6,359 nt of DNA, from NCBI GenBank assembly GCA_017619985.1, contig JAFZRG010000095.1, forward strand, positions 1-6,359, in the 5' to 3' direction. Origin of the DNA: Bacillota bacterium (GTDB lineage: Bacteria; Bacillota; Clostridia; Peptostreptococcales; Anaerovoracaceae). Below, piece after piece: positions 1 to 5,414 of the stretch. The position numbers and the translations under genes are program-made. The first letter of the stretch is position 1. The number at the start of each line of letters is the position of its first letter. The notes below the pieces were generated by a model. The model saw only the letters and a list, made by a program, of their open reading frames with translations, made no database searches and had not been told where the DNA came from.

Positions 1-122
1 AGGCGGCGCTGTCCGTCGCGGACCGCGGCTACGTGCTCGAGACCGGCAAGGTCGTGATGACCGGCACCGGCAAAGAACTGCTGGCCAGCCCCGAGATCAA
101 GAAGGCGTACTTAGGCGCGTAA
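1..122 (+). CDS. livF: Branched-chain amino acid ABC transporter ATP-binding protein LivF (3' end only)
   Basis: Partial gene, cut by the window start. The frame beginning at base 3 gives 39 codons and a TAA stop at 120-122. The visible tail contains ADRGYVLETGKVVMTGTGKELL and ends in PEIKKAYLGA. This is the characteristic C-terminus of LivF, the smaller of the two cytoplasmic ATPases of the LIV high-affinity leucine/isoleucine/valine importer: the D-loop/H-loop region has already passed, and the 'ADRGYVLETG' strand plus the 'Y-L-G' end are family hallmarks. The Walker motifs lie upstream of the window, so ATPase competence cannot be judged. LivF is normally the last gene of a livJHMGF operon, which fits the intrinsic terminator 60 bases downstream. 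The main alternative is another ABC ATPase of the same subfamily (for example the urea transporter UrtE), but the ending fits LivF best. Confidence 0.85.
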   Translation, partial: AALSVADRGYVLETGKVVMTGTGKELLASPEIKKAYLGA

Positions 123-153
123 CGACACACGGGGACAGGTACAATGTGCACTC

Positions 154-181
154 TTGTGCTTCCTTAAAACTGTGCTATACT
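154..181 (+). promoter_or_regulatory. Probable rho promoter (extended -10)
   Basis: An extended -10 element, TGC followed by TATACT, lies at 173-181. The best -35 candidate is TTGTGC (154-159), with a 16-base spacer; it matches the consensus only in its first three bases, so the promoter would depend on the extended -10. The same nine bases, TGCTATACT, occur on the minus strand upstream of the SIMPL gene (4656-4664), which supports it as a real promoter form in this genome. The expected start, near 188, leaves a leader of about 150 bases before rho. Confidence 0.55.
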
Positions 182-217
182 AAAACCGCGGAGTTCTTCC
201 GCGGTTTTCCCTTTTTA
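182..217 (+). terminator. Rho-independent terminator, probably of the livF operon
   Basis: A perfect 10-bp inverted repeat, AAAACCGCGG (182-191) and CCGCGGTTTT (199-208), encloses a 7-base loop. It is followed by CCC and then five T residues (212-216). The stem lies 59 bases after the livF stop. The A-rich foot of the left arm makes it potentially usable from the other strand too, but no gene on the minus strand ends here. The T-tract is interrupted by three C residues after the stem, so efficiency may be moderate. Confidence 0.75.
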
Positions 218-340
218 TCGAGAGAGAATTGAAAAATCGTCCGCTTTGCGCCGCTTCTGTTTTTGCGTGCGGCAGACCCTCGCGGACAGAATGCTTTTTA
301 AGGCCGAAAAACGGCCCGTAGAACGAGGTTAACTGCTTTT
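188..340 (+). promoter_or_regulatory. Foldable 5' leader of rho
   Basis: The bases between the predicted start point and the rho ATG contain several inverted repeats: an outer stem GTCCGC (239-244) with GCGGAC (282-287), an inner stem GCCGC (250-254) with GCGGC (269-273), and a compact hairpin GGCCG (302-306) with CGGCC (312-316) around an AAAAA loop. The last hairpin ends nine bases before the GAGG ribosome binding site (325-328), which sits 12 bases from the ATG, a longer than usual spacing. E. coli rho is known to be autoregulated by attenuation in its leader; a similar role here is inference only. Confidence 0.4.
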
Positions 341-1648
341 ATGGAACTGGATATCCTAAAGGGTAAAAAAGTCGCGGAATTGCGCGAGATCGCCGCGGCG
401 CTTGGCATCGAGAACGCGGCGTCGCTCAAGAAGAAGGAGATCACGGAGATCCTTACCCGCATGCACGAAGAGGCGGAGAAAGAGAAGGCGAAGCCCGAAG
501 AGCCCGACCCGAAAAAGGGCGGGCCCCTGAAGGAAGGCCGCATGGAAAAGACCGGCATCCTGGAACTGGCCGAGGGTGGTTTCGGTTTCCTGCGTTTCGA
601 TAACTTCCTGACCTCCGACGAGGACATCTACGTGTCCCCGACCCAGATCCGCCGCTTCAACCTCAAGACCGGCGACAAGATCTGCGGCATCGCGAGAAAG
701 CCCGGCAGTGACGAGCGCTTCGGCGCGCTGCTGTACGTCAAGACCGTCAACGACGACGAACCCGGCGTATCCATGCGCCGCAGGGATTTCTCCGACCTCA
801 CGCCCATCTATCCGACCGAACGCATCCGCCTGGAAAACGGCAGCAGCGCGCTTTCCATGCGGCTCACCGACCTGGTGGCGCCGATCGGGAAGGGTCAGCG
901 CGGGCTGATCGTCGCCCCGCCGAAAGCCGGCAAGACCACGCTCCTCAAGCAGATCGCCAAGGCCATCGAGAACCAGCACGTGGATGCGGAACTCATCGTG
1001 CTGCTGATCGACGAGCGGCCCGAGGAGGTCACCGACATGCAGCGCGAGATCAAGGGCCAGGTGATCTACTCCACGTTCGACGAGCAGCCGTCCCACCACG
1101 TGAAGGTGGCCGAGATGGTGCTGGCGCGCGCGCAGAGGCTCGTGGAGCACGGCAAGGACGTCATCATCCTGATGGATTCCATCACGCGCCTGGCGCGGGC
1201 CTACAACCTGGTCGAGACGCCCAGCGGGCGCACGCTGTCCGGCGGTCTGGACCCCGCTGCGCTGTACAAGCCCAAGAAGTTCTTCGGCGCGGCGAGAAAC
1301 ATCGAGGAGGGAGGGTCCATCACCATTCTGGCGACGGCCCTGATCGAAACAGGCAGCCGCATGGACGACGTCATCTTTGAAGAATTCAAGGGCACGGGCA
1401 ACATGGAGCTGCACCTGGACCGCAAGCTGCAGGAAAAGCGCATCTTCCCCGCGCTCAACATCAATAAATCCGGCACGCGCCGCGAGGATATGCTCATGAC
1501 CCAGGACGAGCTCGAGGCCGTCTGGATGATGCGCCGCGCGGTCGCTGACTGGGGCATCGAAGAAGCGACCGAACGGGTCGTGCTCGAATTGGCGCACACC
1601 AAAAAGAACGAAGAATTCATCGCGCGCATGAAGCGCTTAAGATTGTAA
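341..1648 (+). CDS. rho: Transcription termination factor Rho
   Basis: Full-length Rho, 435 residues (E. coli Rho has 419). Rho is a homohexameric RNA-dependent ATPase that loads on untranslated C-rich RNA and pulls the transcript out of the elongation complex. A helical Rho_N domain (about 1-45) is followed by a short charged linker (45-67) and a cold-shock-like primary RNA-binding domain (68-140) with FGFLRF at 81-86 and DIYVSP at 95-100. The ATPase core has a P-loop at PPKAGKTT (193-200), the catalytic-glutamate segment LIDERPEE (222-229), Walker B ILMDS (276-280) and the RNA-contacting loops around 294-318 and GTGNMELH (351-358). All key motifs are intact. The linker is short, unlike the long insertions of actinobacterial Rho proteins. 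The stop shares a base with the next start. No rpmE (ribosomal protein L31) follows, although that gene often accompanies rho in Bacillota. Confidence 0.98.
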   Translation: MELDILKGKKVAELREIAAALGIENAASLKKKEITEILTRMHEEAEKEKAKPEEPDPKKGGPLKEGRMEKTGILELAEGGFGFLRFDNFLTSDEDIYVSPTQIRRFNLKTGDKICGIARKPGSDERFGALLYVKTVNDDEPGVSMRRRDFSDLTPIYPTERIRLENGSSALSMRLTDLVAPIGKGQRGLIVAPPKAGKTTLLKQIAKAIENQHVDAELIVLLIDERPEEVTDMQREIKGQVIYSTFDEQPSHHVKVAEMVLARAQRLVEHGKDVIILMDSITRLARAYNLVETPSGRTLSGGLDPAALYKPKKFFGAARNIEEGGSITILATALIETGSRMDDVIFEEFKGTGNMELHLDRKLQEKRIFPALNINKSGTRREDMLMTQDELEAVWMMRRAVADWGIEEATERVVLELAHTKKNEEFIARMKRLRL

Positions 1649-2709
1649 TGGACCTAAACAAGATCTTTATGAAAAACGCGACGCCCACGAAAGTGGGCGG
1701 GCAGGCGGTGCTCGAAGGCCTCATGATGCGGGGCAGCCGCGCCATGGCCGTTGCGGTGCGCCGGCCGGACGGCGACGTCCACCTGGCCGTGGAGCCGCTC
1801 GCGGCGCCGGGCAGCTGGAAGAAGTGGCCCATCGTGCGCGGCGTGGTCAGTTTCGTGTCATCCCTCGTGACCGGCACGCGCATCCTGATGTACTCTTCGG
1901 ACGTGCTGGAAAACTGCGCCGACGCGGAAGGCAAATCCTACTACGAGGACGACAAGCTCACCCTGTGGCTGAACGAAAAGTTCGGCAAGGAGAAGGCGAA
2001 CACCATCATGACGTACGTCTCGGTGCTGCTGTCCATCCTGCTGACGGTCGGCGTGTTCATCATTCTGCCGACCTGGGTCATGAGCCTGCTGAAGCGCGCC
2101 GGCATCGAGAATGCGGTGCTCCTCAACCTGATCGAGGGCCTGCTGCGCATCTGCATGTTCGTCATTTACGTCTCGCTCATCTCGAAGATGCCGGACATCC
2201 GGCGCACGTTCATGTACCACGGCGCCGAGCACAAGACGATCCACTGCTACGAGAACGGCCTGGAGCTGACCCCCGCCAACGCGCAGCAGTTCTACACGCT
2301 GCACCCGCGCTGCGGAACGAGCTTCCTGATGTTCGTGATGGTCATCTCGCTGCTCGTGTTCTCGCTGCTGGGCTGGCCGAACCTGGCCGCGCGCATCGTT
2401 TCGCGCCTGCTGCTGATCCCGGTCATCGCGGGGCTGTCCTACGAGCTGCTGCAGTTCACCGGGCGCCACGACGGCAAGTGCGTGCGCGCGCTGTCCATGC
2501 CGGGCATCCTGCTGCAGAAGCTGACGACGAAGGAGCCGACGGACGACATGGTGGAGGTGGCGATCATCGCGGTCAAGGCCGTGCTGCCGTCCCACGAGGA
2601 TCCGTCCGTGCCGGTCGATTACTGGGTCGGCCGCGTGACCCCCGCAGGCGAGTACATCAAGGACGAAGAAGCGACGGAAAAATACCGGGCGGACCGGGAA
2701 AAGAAATAA
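1648..2709 (+). CDS. yqhQ: DUF1385 family membrane protein (YqhQ-like)
   Basis: A 353-residue integral membrane protein of the DUF1385/COG3872 family, the family of B. subtilis YqhQ, annotated as a predicted metal-dependent enzyme but without an activity I can name with confidence. Family marks are VGGQAVLEGLMMRG (16-29), HGAEHKTIHC (191-200), LHPRCGTSF (218-226) and the tail segment QFTGRHDGKCVRAL (269-282). The conserved H191, E194, H195, H199, H219 and C222 are plausible metal ligands. Hydrophobic segments lie at roughly 119-146, 158-180, 224-243 and 250-268. The ATG overlaps the rho TAA (TAATG) and no strong ribosome binding site precedes it, so translation is probably coupled to rho. An in-frame ATG seven codons in (1669) is a possible alternative start but also lacks a good site. 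The end carries a charged extension of about 40 residues. In Bacillota this gene usually sits near rho and prmC/prfA. Confidence 0.93.
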   Translation: MDLNKIFMKNATPTKVGGQAVLEGLMMRGSRAMAVAVRRPDGDVHLAVEPLAAPGSWKKWPIVRGVVSFVSSLVTGTRILMYSSDVLENCADAEGKSYYEDDKLTLWLNEKFGKEKANTIMTYVSVLLSILLTVGVFIILPTWVMSLLKRAGIENAVLLNLIEGLLRICMFVIYVSLISKMPDIRRTFMYHGAEHKTIHCYENGLELTPANAQQFYTLHPRCGTSFLMFVMVISLLVFSLLGWPNLAARIVSRLLLIPVIAGLSYELLQFTGRHDGKCVRALSMPGILLQKLTTKEPTDDMVEVAIIAVKAVLPSHEDPSVPVDYWVGRVTPAGEYIKDEEATEKYRADREKK

Positions 2710-2740
2710 AAAAGCCCTCGGAACGGGCGAAGGAGAAAAC

Positions 2741-3043
2741 ATGTACAGACATTCCAAATTGTATTCCGTGATCAGCTATATCACCTGGATCGGATTCATC
2801 ATTGCCTTTATTGCGCGTGATCCGGCGGATCCGCTTGTGCGGCGTCACCTGAACCAGGCACTCATCATCAATATCCTGGAGACGCTGGCGCGGCTGCTCT
2901 TCCGCATCGGCGGCCTGTTCGGCATCGTGGCGGAGATCATCGACATCGTCTGCCTGGTGCTCTTCATCATGGGCATTTACCGCGCTCTGAAGATGGATGC
3001 GACCCCGCTGCCTTTGATCGGCGATATCGAACTGGTCCGCTGA
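2741..3043 (+). CDS. Small DUF4870-like membrane protein
   Basis: A 100-residue, mostly hydrophobic protein with a good ribosome binding site (AAGGAG, 2730-2735, five bases before the ATG). Membrane segments are seen at about 7-24 and 65-80, with a further amphipathic or hydrophobic stretch around 40-62. The short loop holding ARDPADPLVRRHLNQALIIN (25-44) matches the 'D-P-hydrophobic-R-x-H-x-N-Q' pattern typical of DUF4870/Tic20-like small membrane proteins, in which the His-x-Asn-Gln follows the first membrane helix. No biochemical role is established that I can cite. It lies 31 bases after the DUF1385 gene and 16 bases before the TfoX-like gene, all on the same strand, so it is probably cotranscribed with rho. 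It carries no signal peptide cleavage pattern; the N-terminal helix probably stays as an anchor. The family assignment rests on pattern memory and is moderate. Confidence 0.75.
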   Translation: MYRHSKLYSVISYITWIGFIIAFIARDPADPLVRRHLNQALIINILETLARLLFRIGGLFGIVAEIIDIVCLVLFIMGIYRALKMDATPLPLIGDIELVR

Positions 3044-3059
3044 AGCAGGAGAAACTGAA

Positions 3060-3377
3060 ATGGCATCATCCAAAGAGTATCTTGATTTTATTCTGGATCA
3101 GCTGTCCGGCCTGGACGGCGTGTCTTACCGCGCGATGATGGGCGAGTATATCCTCTATTTCCGCGGCAGGATCCCCGGCGGCATCTACGACGACCGGTTT
3201 CTCGTAAAACCGGTGCCCGCCGCGCTGGCGCTCCTGCCGGACGCGGAGCGGGAGATCCCGTATGACGGCGGCAAGGAAATGCTGCTCGTGGACAACGTGG
3301 ACGACCGGTTTTTCCTGCAGGAACTGCTGGAAGCCATGTACGATGAGCTGCCCGCGCCGAAGCGGAGGAAACGCTGA
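3060..3377 (+). CDS. TfoX/Sxy N-terminal domain protein
   Basis: A 105-residue soluble protein made of just the TfoX N-terminal domain. Visible family features are the opening helix SKEYLDFILDQLSGL (4-18), the YRAMMGEYILYFRG strand pair (23-36), GGIYDDRFLVKP (40-51) and the closing ELLEAMYDELPAPK (88-101), followed by a basic tail. In Haemophilus and E. coli the Sxy/TfoX protein activates competence genes with CRP. Most stand-alone single-domain members in Bacillota lack the C-terminal domain and have no proven competence role, so the symbol is withheld. It has a clear ribosome binding site, AGGAG (3047-3051), eight bases before the ATG, and starts 16 bases after the preceding gene. It is the last gene of the + strand cluster; an intrinsic terminator begins 34 bases after its TGA. 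Confidence 0.88.
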   Translation: MASSKEYLDFILDQLSGLDGVSYRAMMGEYILYFRGRIPGGIYDDRFLVKPVPAALALLPDAEREIPYDGGKEMLLVDNVDDRFFLQELLEAMYDELPAPKRRKR

Positions 3378-3387
3378 CGACCCTCCT

Positions 3388-3963
3388 TCACAACAGACTC
3401 AACTGCTCCTCCTCCCGGATCTGCTCCAGGTCCGGGAGCTGTTTTTTTAATAATTCTTTTGCCGCGTCCTCATCGAAGATCCAGGCGCGCGCTTCGTCGG
3501 CGTCGATGATGAGCGGCATGCGGTCGTGCACGTTCGAAACGGACGGATTGGCCGGCGCCGTGATGACGACGAAGCGCGTCTCATCCTCCGAAGGCTTCCA
3601 CAGACCGGCCAGATACATCAGTTCCTTGCCGGGTTTTTGAAATTCCACGCGGTTCCTGGCGGCGTCCCACTCGAAAAACGTTTCCGCAGGCACGAGGCAG
3701 CGGCGGTAGAGCGCGGAACTGCTGAACATCGGCTTCGTGAAGATGCTTTCCGAACGCGCGTTGATCACGAGGCCGCCTTCCTTGCCGGCGAACCCCCAAC
3801 GCGCCTGCTGCAGCTCGAACGACTGCCCGCGGCCTCCGATGATGACCGCCAGATCGCTCGGGTTGATCGTCCCCTGCGCGAGCGGCTCGAGCACCTCGCC
3901 GAGGTGCAGCTGCCATTTCGCGCGCTCGAGGGCGTAGCTGCTGTAACAGATGCGGCAGCACAT
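3388..3963 (-). CDS. SRAP-domain protein (SOS response-associated peptidase, YedK/HMCES family)
   Basis: A 191-residue single-domain SRAP protein. Members of this family recognise abasic sites in single-stranded DNA and form a stable thiazolidine DNA-protein crosslink through the amino-terminal cysteine, shielding the lesion from error-prone repair and nucleases. All expected active-site elements are visible: Cys2, exposed once Met1 is removed (MCCR), Asn68 in INARSES (67-73), Glu98 in the ETFFEW segment (94-99) and His146 in VHDRMP (145-150). Trp56 lies in RWGFAG. Most family members begin M-C-G-R, so a second cysteine at position 3 is a small departure. The length is slightly under the roughly 220 residues of E. 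coli YedK. The ATG follows the upstream SIMPL stop without a gap, and a GGGAG site lies nine bases before it, inside the SIMPL end. The last codons hold the + strand terminator of the opposing cluster. Confidence 0.95.
   Translation of the reverse strand: MCCRICYSSYALERAKWQLHLGEVLEPLAQGTINPSDLAVIIGGRGQSFELQQARWGFAGKEGGLVINARSESIFTKPMFSSSALYRRCLVPAETFFEWDAARNRVEFQKPGKELMYLAGLWKPSEDETRFVVITAPANPSVSNVHDRMPLIIDADEARAWIFDEDAAKELLKKQLPDLEQIREEEQLSLL
3412..3448 (+). terminator. Strong rho-independent terminator of the rho-tfoX cluster, inside the convergent gene
   Basis: An 8-bp perfect stem, CTCCCGGA (3412-3419) and TCCGGGAG (3431-3438), with an 11-base loop, is followed by CTG and seven T residues (3442-3448). 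It ends + strand transcripts after the TfoX-like gene. It lies wholly within the last 20 codons of the convergent SRAP gene (codons about 172-184). It has no T-tract on the minus strand, so it works in one direction only, and the SRAP operon has no visible terminator of its own. Confidence 0.88.
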
Positions 3964-4623
3964 TTACGCGATCTCCCAGATGACAGTTACGGTGTCGGTC
4001 AGTTCGATGTCGTCGGGTTGGATATTCATATCGAAGCTGTCGCAACACTCTTCGACCGCCATGCCTTTCGCCATCATCGGCATGCGCATGGTGTTGACGC
4101 TCACGTTCAGGTCGGCTTTGGCGTAGTCGATGCTCTGGATCTCTCCCAGGCTGACCCCCGCAGCCGCGGTCAGCGCCAGCGCCTTGTCCTTCGCGTCCGT
4201 CATGGCGTCGGCCAGCAGAGTATTGCGGACGCTCTCCGGGTCACTGGCGAAAAAGCCGATGTGGAACTCTGGCTTGAGCCCGCTCTTCGCCAGCGCGAAC
4301 AGCACTTTGCCCAACCGCTCGTTATCGGAAGGGAATTCCAGCTTCAGCTGATGGTAGTAGCGGTATCCCTTGAATCTCTGCTTGTAGATCCCGTTTTCCT
4401 CGTAGCCCTCATATTCCGGGTCGACGTTGAAATTCAGCGTCTTCAGGTCGCCGTCGGCGAAGCCGAACTGCTTGACGACGCCCTGCAGTGCCTGCCGCTC
4501 CTCCGTTGCCTTCTCCAACGCCTTTGCGTATTCCCCGCACACGTCGTTCAGGGCGATCAGGATGCGGGTCTTGTCCGGGGTCACGCGGATCTGTCCGCGG
4601 CCGGTGATTCGAATCGTCTTCAT
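3964..4623 (-). CDS. SIMPL domain (DUF541) protein
   Basis: A 219-residue SIMPL/DUF541 (COG2968) protein. The family is widespread and its molecular role is not settled; the name derives from a mammalian member that interacts with a kinase, and bacterial members such as BP26 of Brucella form oligomers. Visible marks are the opening strand TIRITGRGQIRVTPDKTRI (3-21), FADGDLKTLNFNVDPEY (55-71), the YRYYHQLKLEF strand (87-97) and the late DAKDKALALTAAAGVSLGEI helix (143-162). I chose the start at 4623 rather than an in-frame ATG ten codons further upstream (4653) because a full AAGGAGG lies eight bases before it, and because the protein then begins directly with the conserved strand. The predicted start of transcription (about 4649) would also leave out the longer form. 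There is no signal peptide, so it should be cytoplasmic, unlike many exported family members. Confidence 0.9.
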   Translation of the reverse strand: MKTIRITGRGQIRVTPDKTRILIALNDVCGEYAKALEKATEERQALQGVVKQFGFADGDLKTLNFNVDPEYEGYEENGIYKQRFKGYRYYHQLKLEFPSDNERLGKVLFALAKSGLKPEFHIGFFASDPESVRNTLLADAMTDAKDKALALTAAAGVSLGEIQSIDYAKADLNVSVNTMRMPMMAKGMAVEECCDSFDMNIQPDDIELTDTVTVIWEIA

Positions 4624-4655
4624 AGTCCCATCCTCCTTCCGGATCTCTCGCATCC

Positions 4656-4684
4656 AGTATAGCAGGTTTGCGGCGGAACAGGTC
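4656..4684 (-). promoter_or_regulatory. Promoter of the SIMPL-SRAP operon (extended -10)
   Basis: Read on the minus strand, TGC followed by TATACT occupies 4664 down to 4656. The expected start is near 4649, giving a leader of about 26 bases that contains the AAGGAGG site. The hexamer at the -35 position (around 4679-4684, GACCTG) is a poor match. The nine-base extended -10 is identical to the one before rho. Confidence 0.6.
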
Positions 4685-4703
4685 GCGCGGCGGGCGACAA
4701 ATT

Positions 4704-4712
4704 TGATATAAT
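4704..4712 (+). promoter_or_regulatory. Promoter of the kinase-EEP pair (extended -10)
   Basis: A consensus TATAAT (4707-4712) is preceded by TGA, making a full extended -10. No convincing -35 is present: the position is GC-rich (about 4684-4689). The expected start, about 4718-4720, lies only 11-13 bases before the ATG, so the transcript would begin within or at the edge of the GGAGAGG ribosome binding site (4717-4723). Confidence 0.65.
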
Positions 4713-4730
4713 GATCGGAGAGGTAAGACC

Positions 4731-5399
4731 ATGCACATCGAAAACAACATCTTGAAGCATTATCTGAAAGACGTGTACTTCATCACGGGGACGGCTTACG
4801 CGGGCAAGTCGACCGCGGCGAAGCTGCTCGCGGAACGCTATGGCATGATCCTCTGCGGCGAAAACTACTTCCTCGAGGTCTCGGACGAGGTCGCTGACCC
4901 GGCCATCCAGCCGGATCTGTGCTACCGGCGCACCATGAAAGACTGGCAGGAATTCGTGCACCGCAGCCCCGAGGAATACGAACGCTGGATCTACGCCTCC
5001 GGCAGGGAAGCAGCCGGTTTCGAGGTCGCCGAGCTCATCCGCCGCAGTGCAGGCGGCAGGGTGATCGTCGACACGAACATCCCGCTCGATATCCTGCGCG
5101 AGATCAGCGACTACGATCACGTGGCCGTGATGCTCTCGCCGCAGAGCATGTCCGTCGAACGGTTCTTCGACCGGAGCGACCCCGAGAAGCGCTTTCTGCT
5201 GGACGTGATCAACGAGAGCGAAGACCCGGAGAAGGTGATGGCGAATTACCGCGCGGGACTCGCGCGCATCAACAGCCGGGAGCATTACGACGAATTCGCA
5301 AACAGCGGCTTCTTTACGCTGGTGCGCGAAGACAGCGATGCCGATACGAGGGACGAAGTGTGCCGCGCGCTCGCGAAGCACTTCGGCCTGGAAGAATAG
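4731..5399 (+). CDS. P-loop kinase-like protein of unassigned function
   Basis: A 222-residue soluble P-loop NTPase resembling small nucleoside/nucleotide kinases. The Walker A motif is GTAYAGKST (20-28), after a short N-terminal stretch and the strand DVYFIT. A Walker B-like strand is RVIVDTNIP (110-118), with Asp114 as the likely metal or catalytic residue. RFFDRSDPEKR (144-154) looks like an arginine-rich lid as in adenylate/cytidylate kinase folds. Other segments that I recall as conserved among Clostridia homologues are CGENY (42-46), TMKDWQEF (68-75) and MLSPQSMSVERFFDR (134-148). The substrate cannot be read from the sequence and no gene name is known to me. It starts from a GGAGAGG site seven bases upstream of the ATG. 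The gene is divergent from the SIMPL operon and leads a probable operon with the EEP gene 15 bases downstream. Confidence 0.82.
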   Translation: MHIENNILKHYLKDVYFITGTAYAGKSTAAKLLAERYGMILCGENYFLEVSDEVADPAIQPDLCYRRTMKDWQEFVHRSPEEYERWIYASGREAAGFEVAELIRRSAGGRVIVDTNIPLDILREISDYDHVAVMLSPQSMSVERFFDRSDPEKRFLLDVINESEDPEKVMANYRAGLARINSREHYDEFANSGFFTLVREDSDADTRDEVCRALAKHFGLEE

Positions 5400-5414
5400 A
5401 TCAGGAGAAACATT

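Noticed and set aside
140..145. TACAAT as an alternative -10 box after livF
   Set aside because: It matches the hexamer but has no extended -10 and no -35 at 16-18 bases; it sits in the REP-like core. The TGCTATACT at 173-181 is better supported.
356..1597. Long open frame (413 codons) on the minus strand across rho
   Set aside because: It mirrors the wobble positions of rho, whose motifs are fully intact. The peptide is low-complexity (rich in H, D, R and V) with no recognisable domain: a GC-bias shadow.
2714..2728. Small GCCC/GGGC inverted repeat between the DUF1385 gene and the DUF4870-like gene
   Set aside because: Only four base pairs, no T-tract, and directly followed by a ribosome binding site. 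Not a credible terminator; at most a minor mRNA fold.
1824..2771. 315-codon frame on the + strand across the DUF1385 gene, and a 299-codon antisense frame in the same place
   Set aside because: Both are Arg/His/Ala-rich with no motif and overlap a gene with clear family signatures. Shadows of GC-rich codon use.
3412..3448. A7 run followed by a stem in the SRAP mRNA, resembling a slippery site with a downstream hairpin for -1 frameshifting (A AAA AAA at codons 172-174)
   Set aside because: The same bases are fully explained as the + strand intrinsic terminator. The extended -1 product (to about 3185) is a serine/arginine-rich antisense shadow of tfoX, not a domain.
4624..4653. Ten-codon N-terminal extension of the SIMPL protein from the ATG at 4653
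   Set aside because: The extension encodes the AAGGAGG ribosome binding site of the inner start and adds no conserved sequence, and the predicted transcript begins within it.
3526..4662. 378-codon + strand frame opposite the SRAP and SIMPL genes
   Set aside because: It crosses two well-supported minus-strand genes and their junction, begins without a ribosome binding site and shows no domain.
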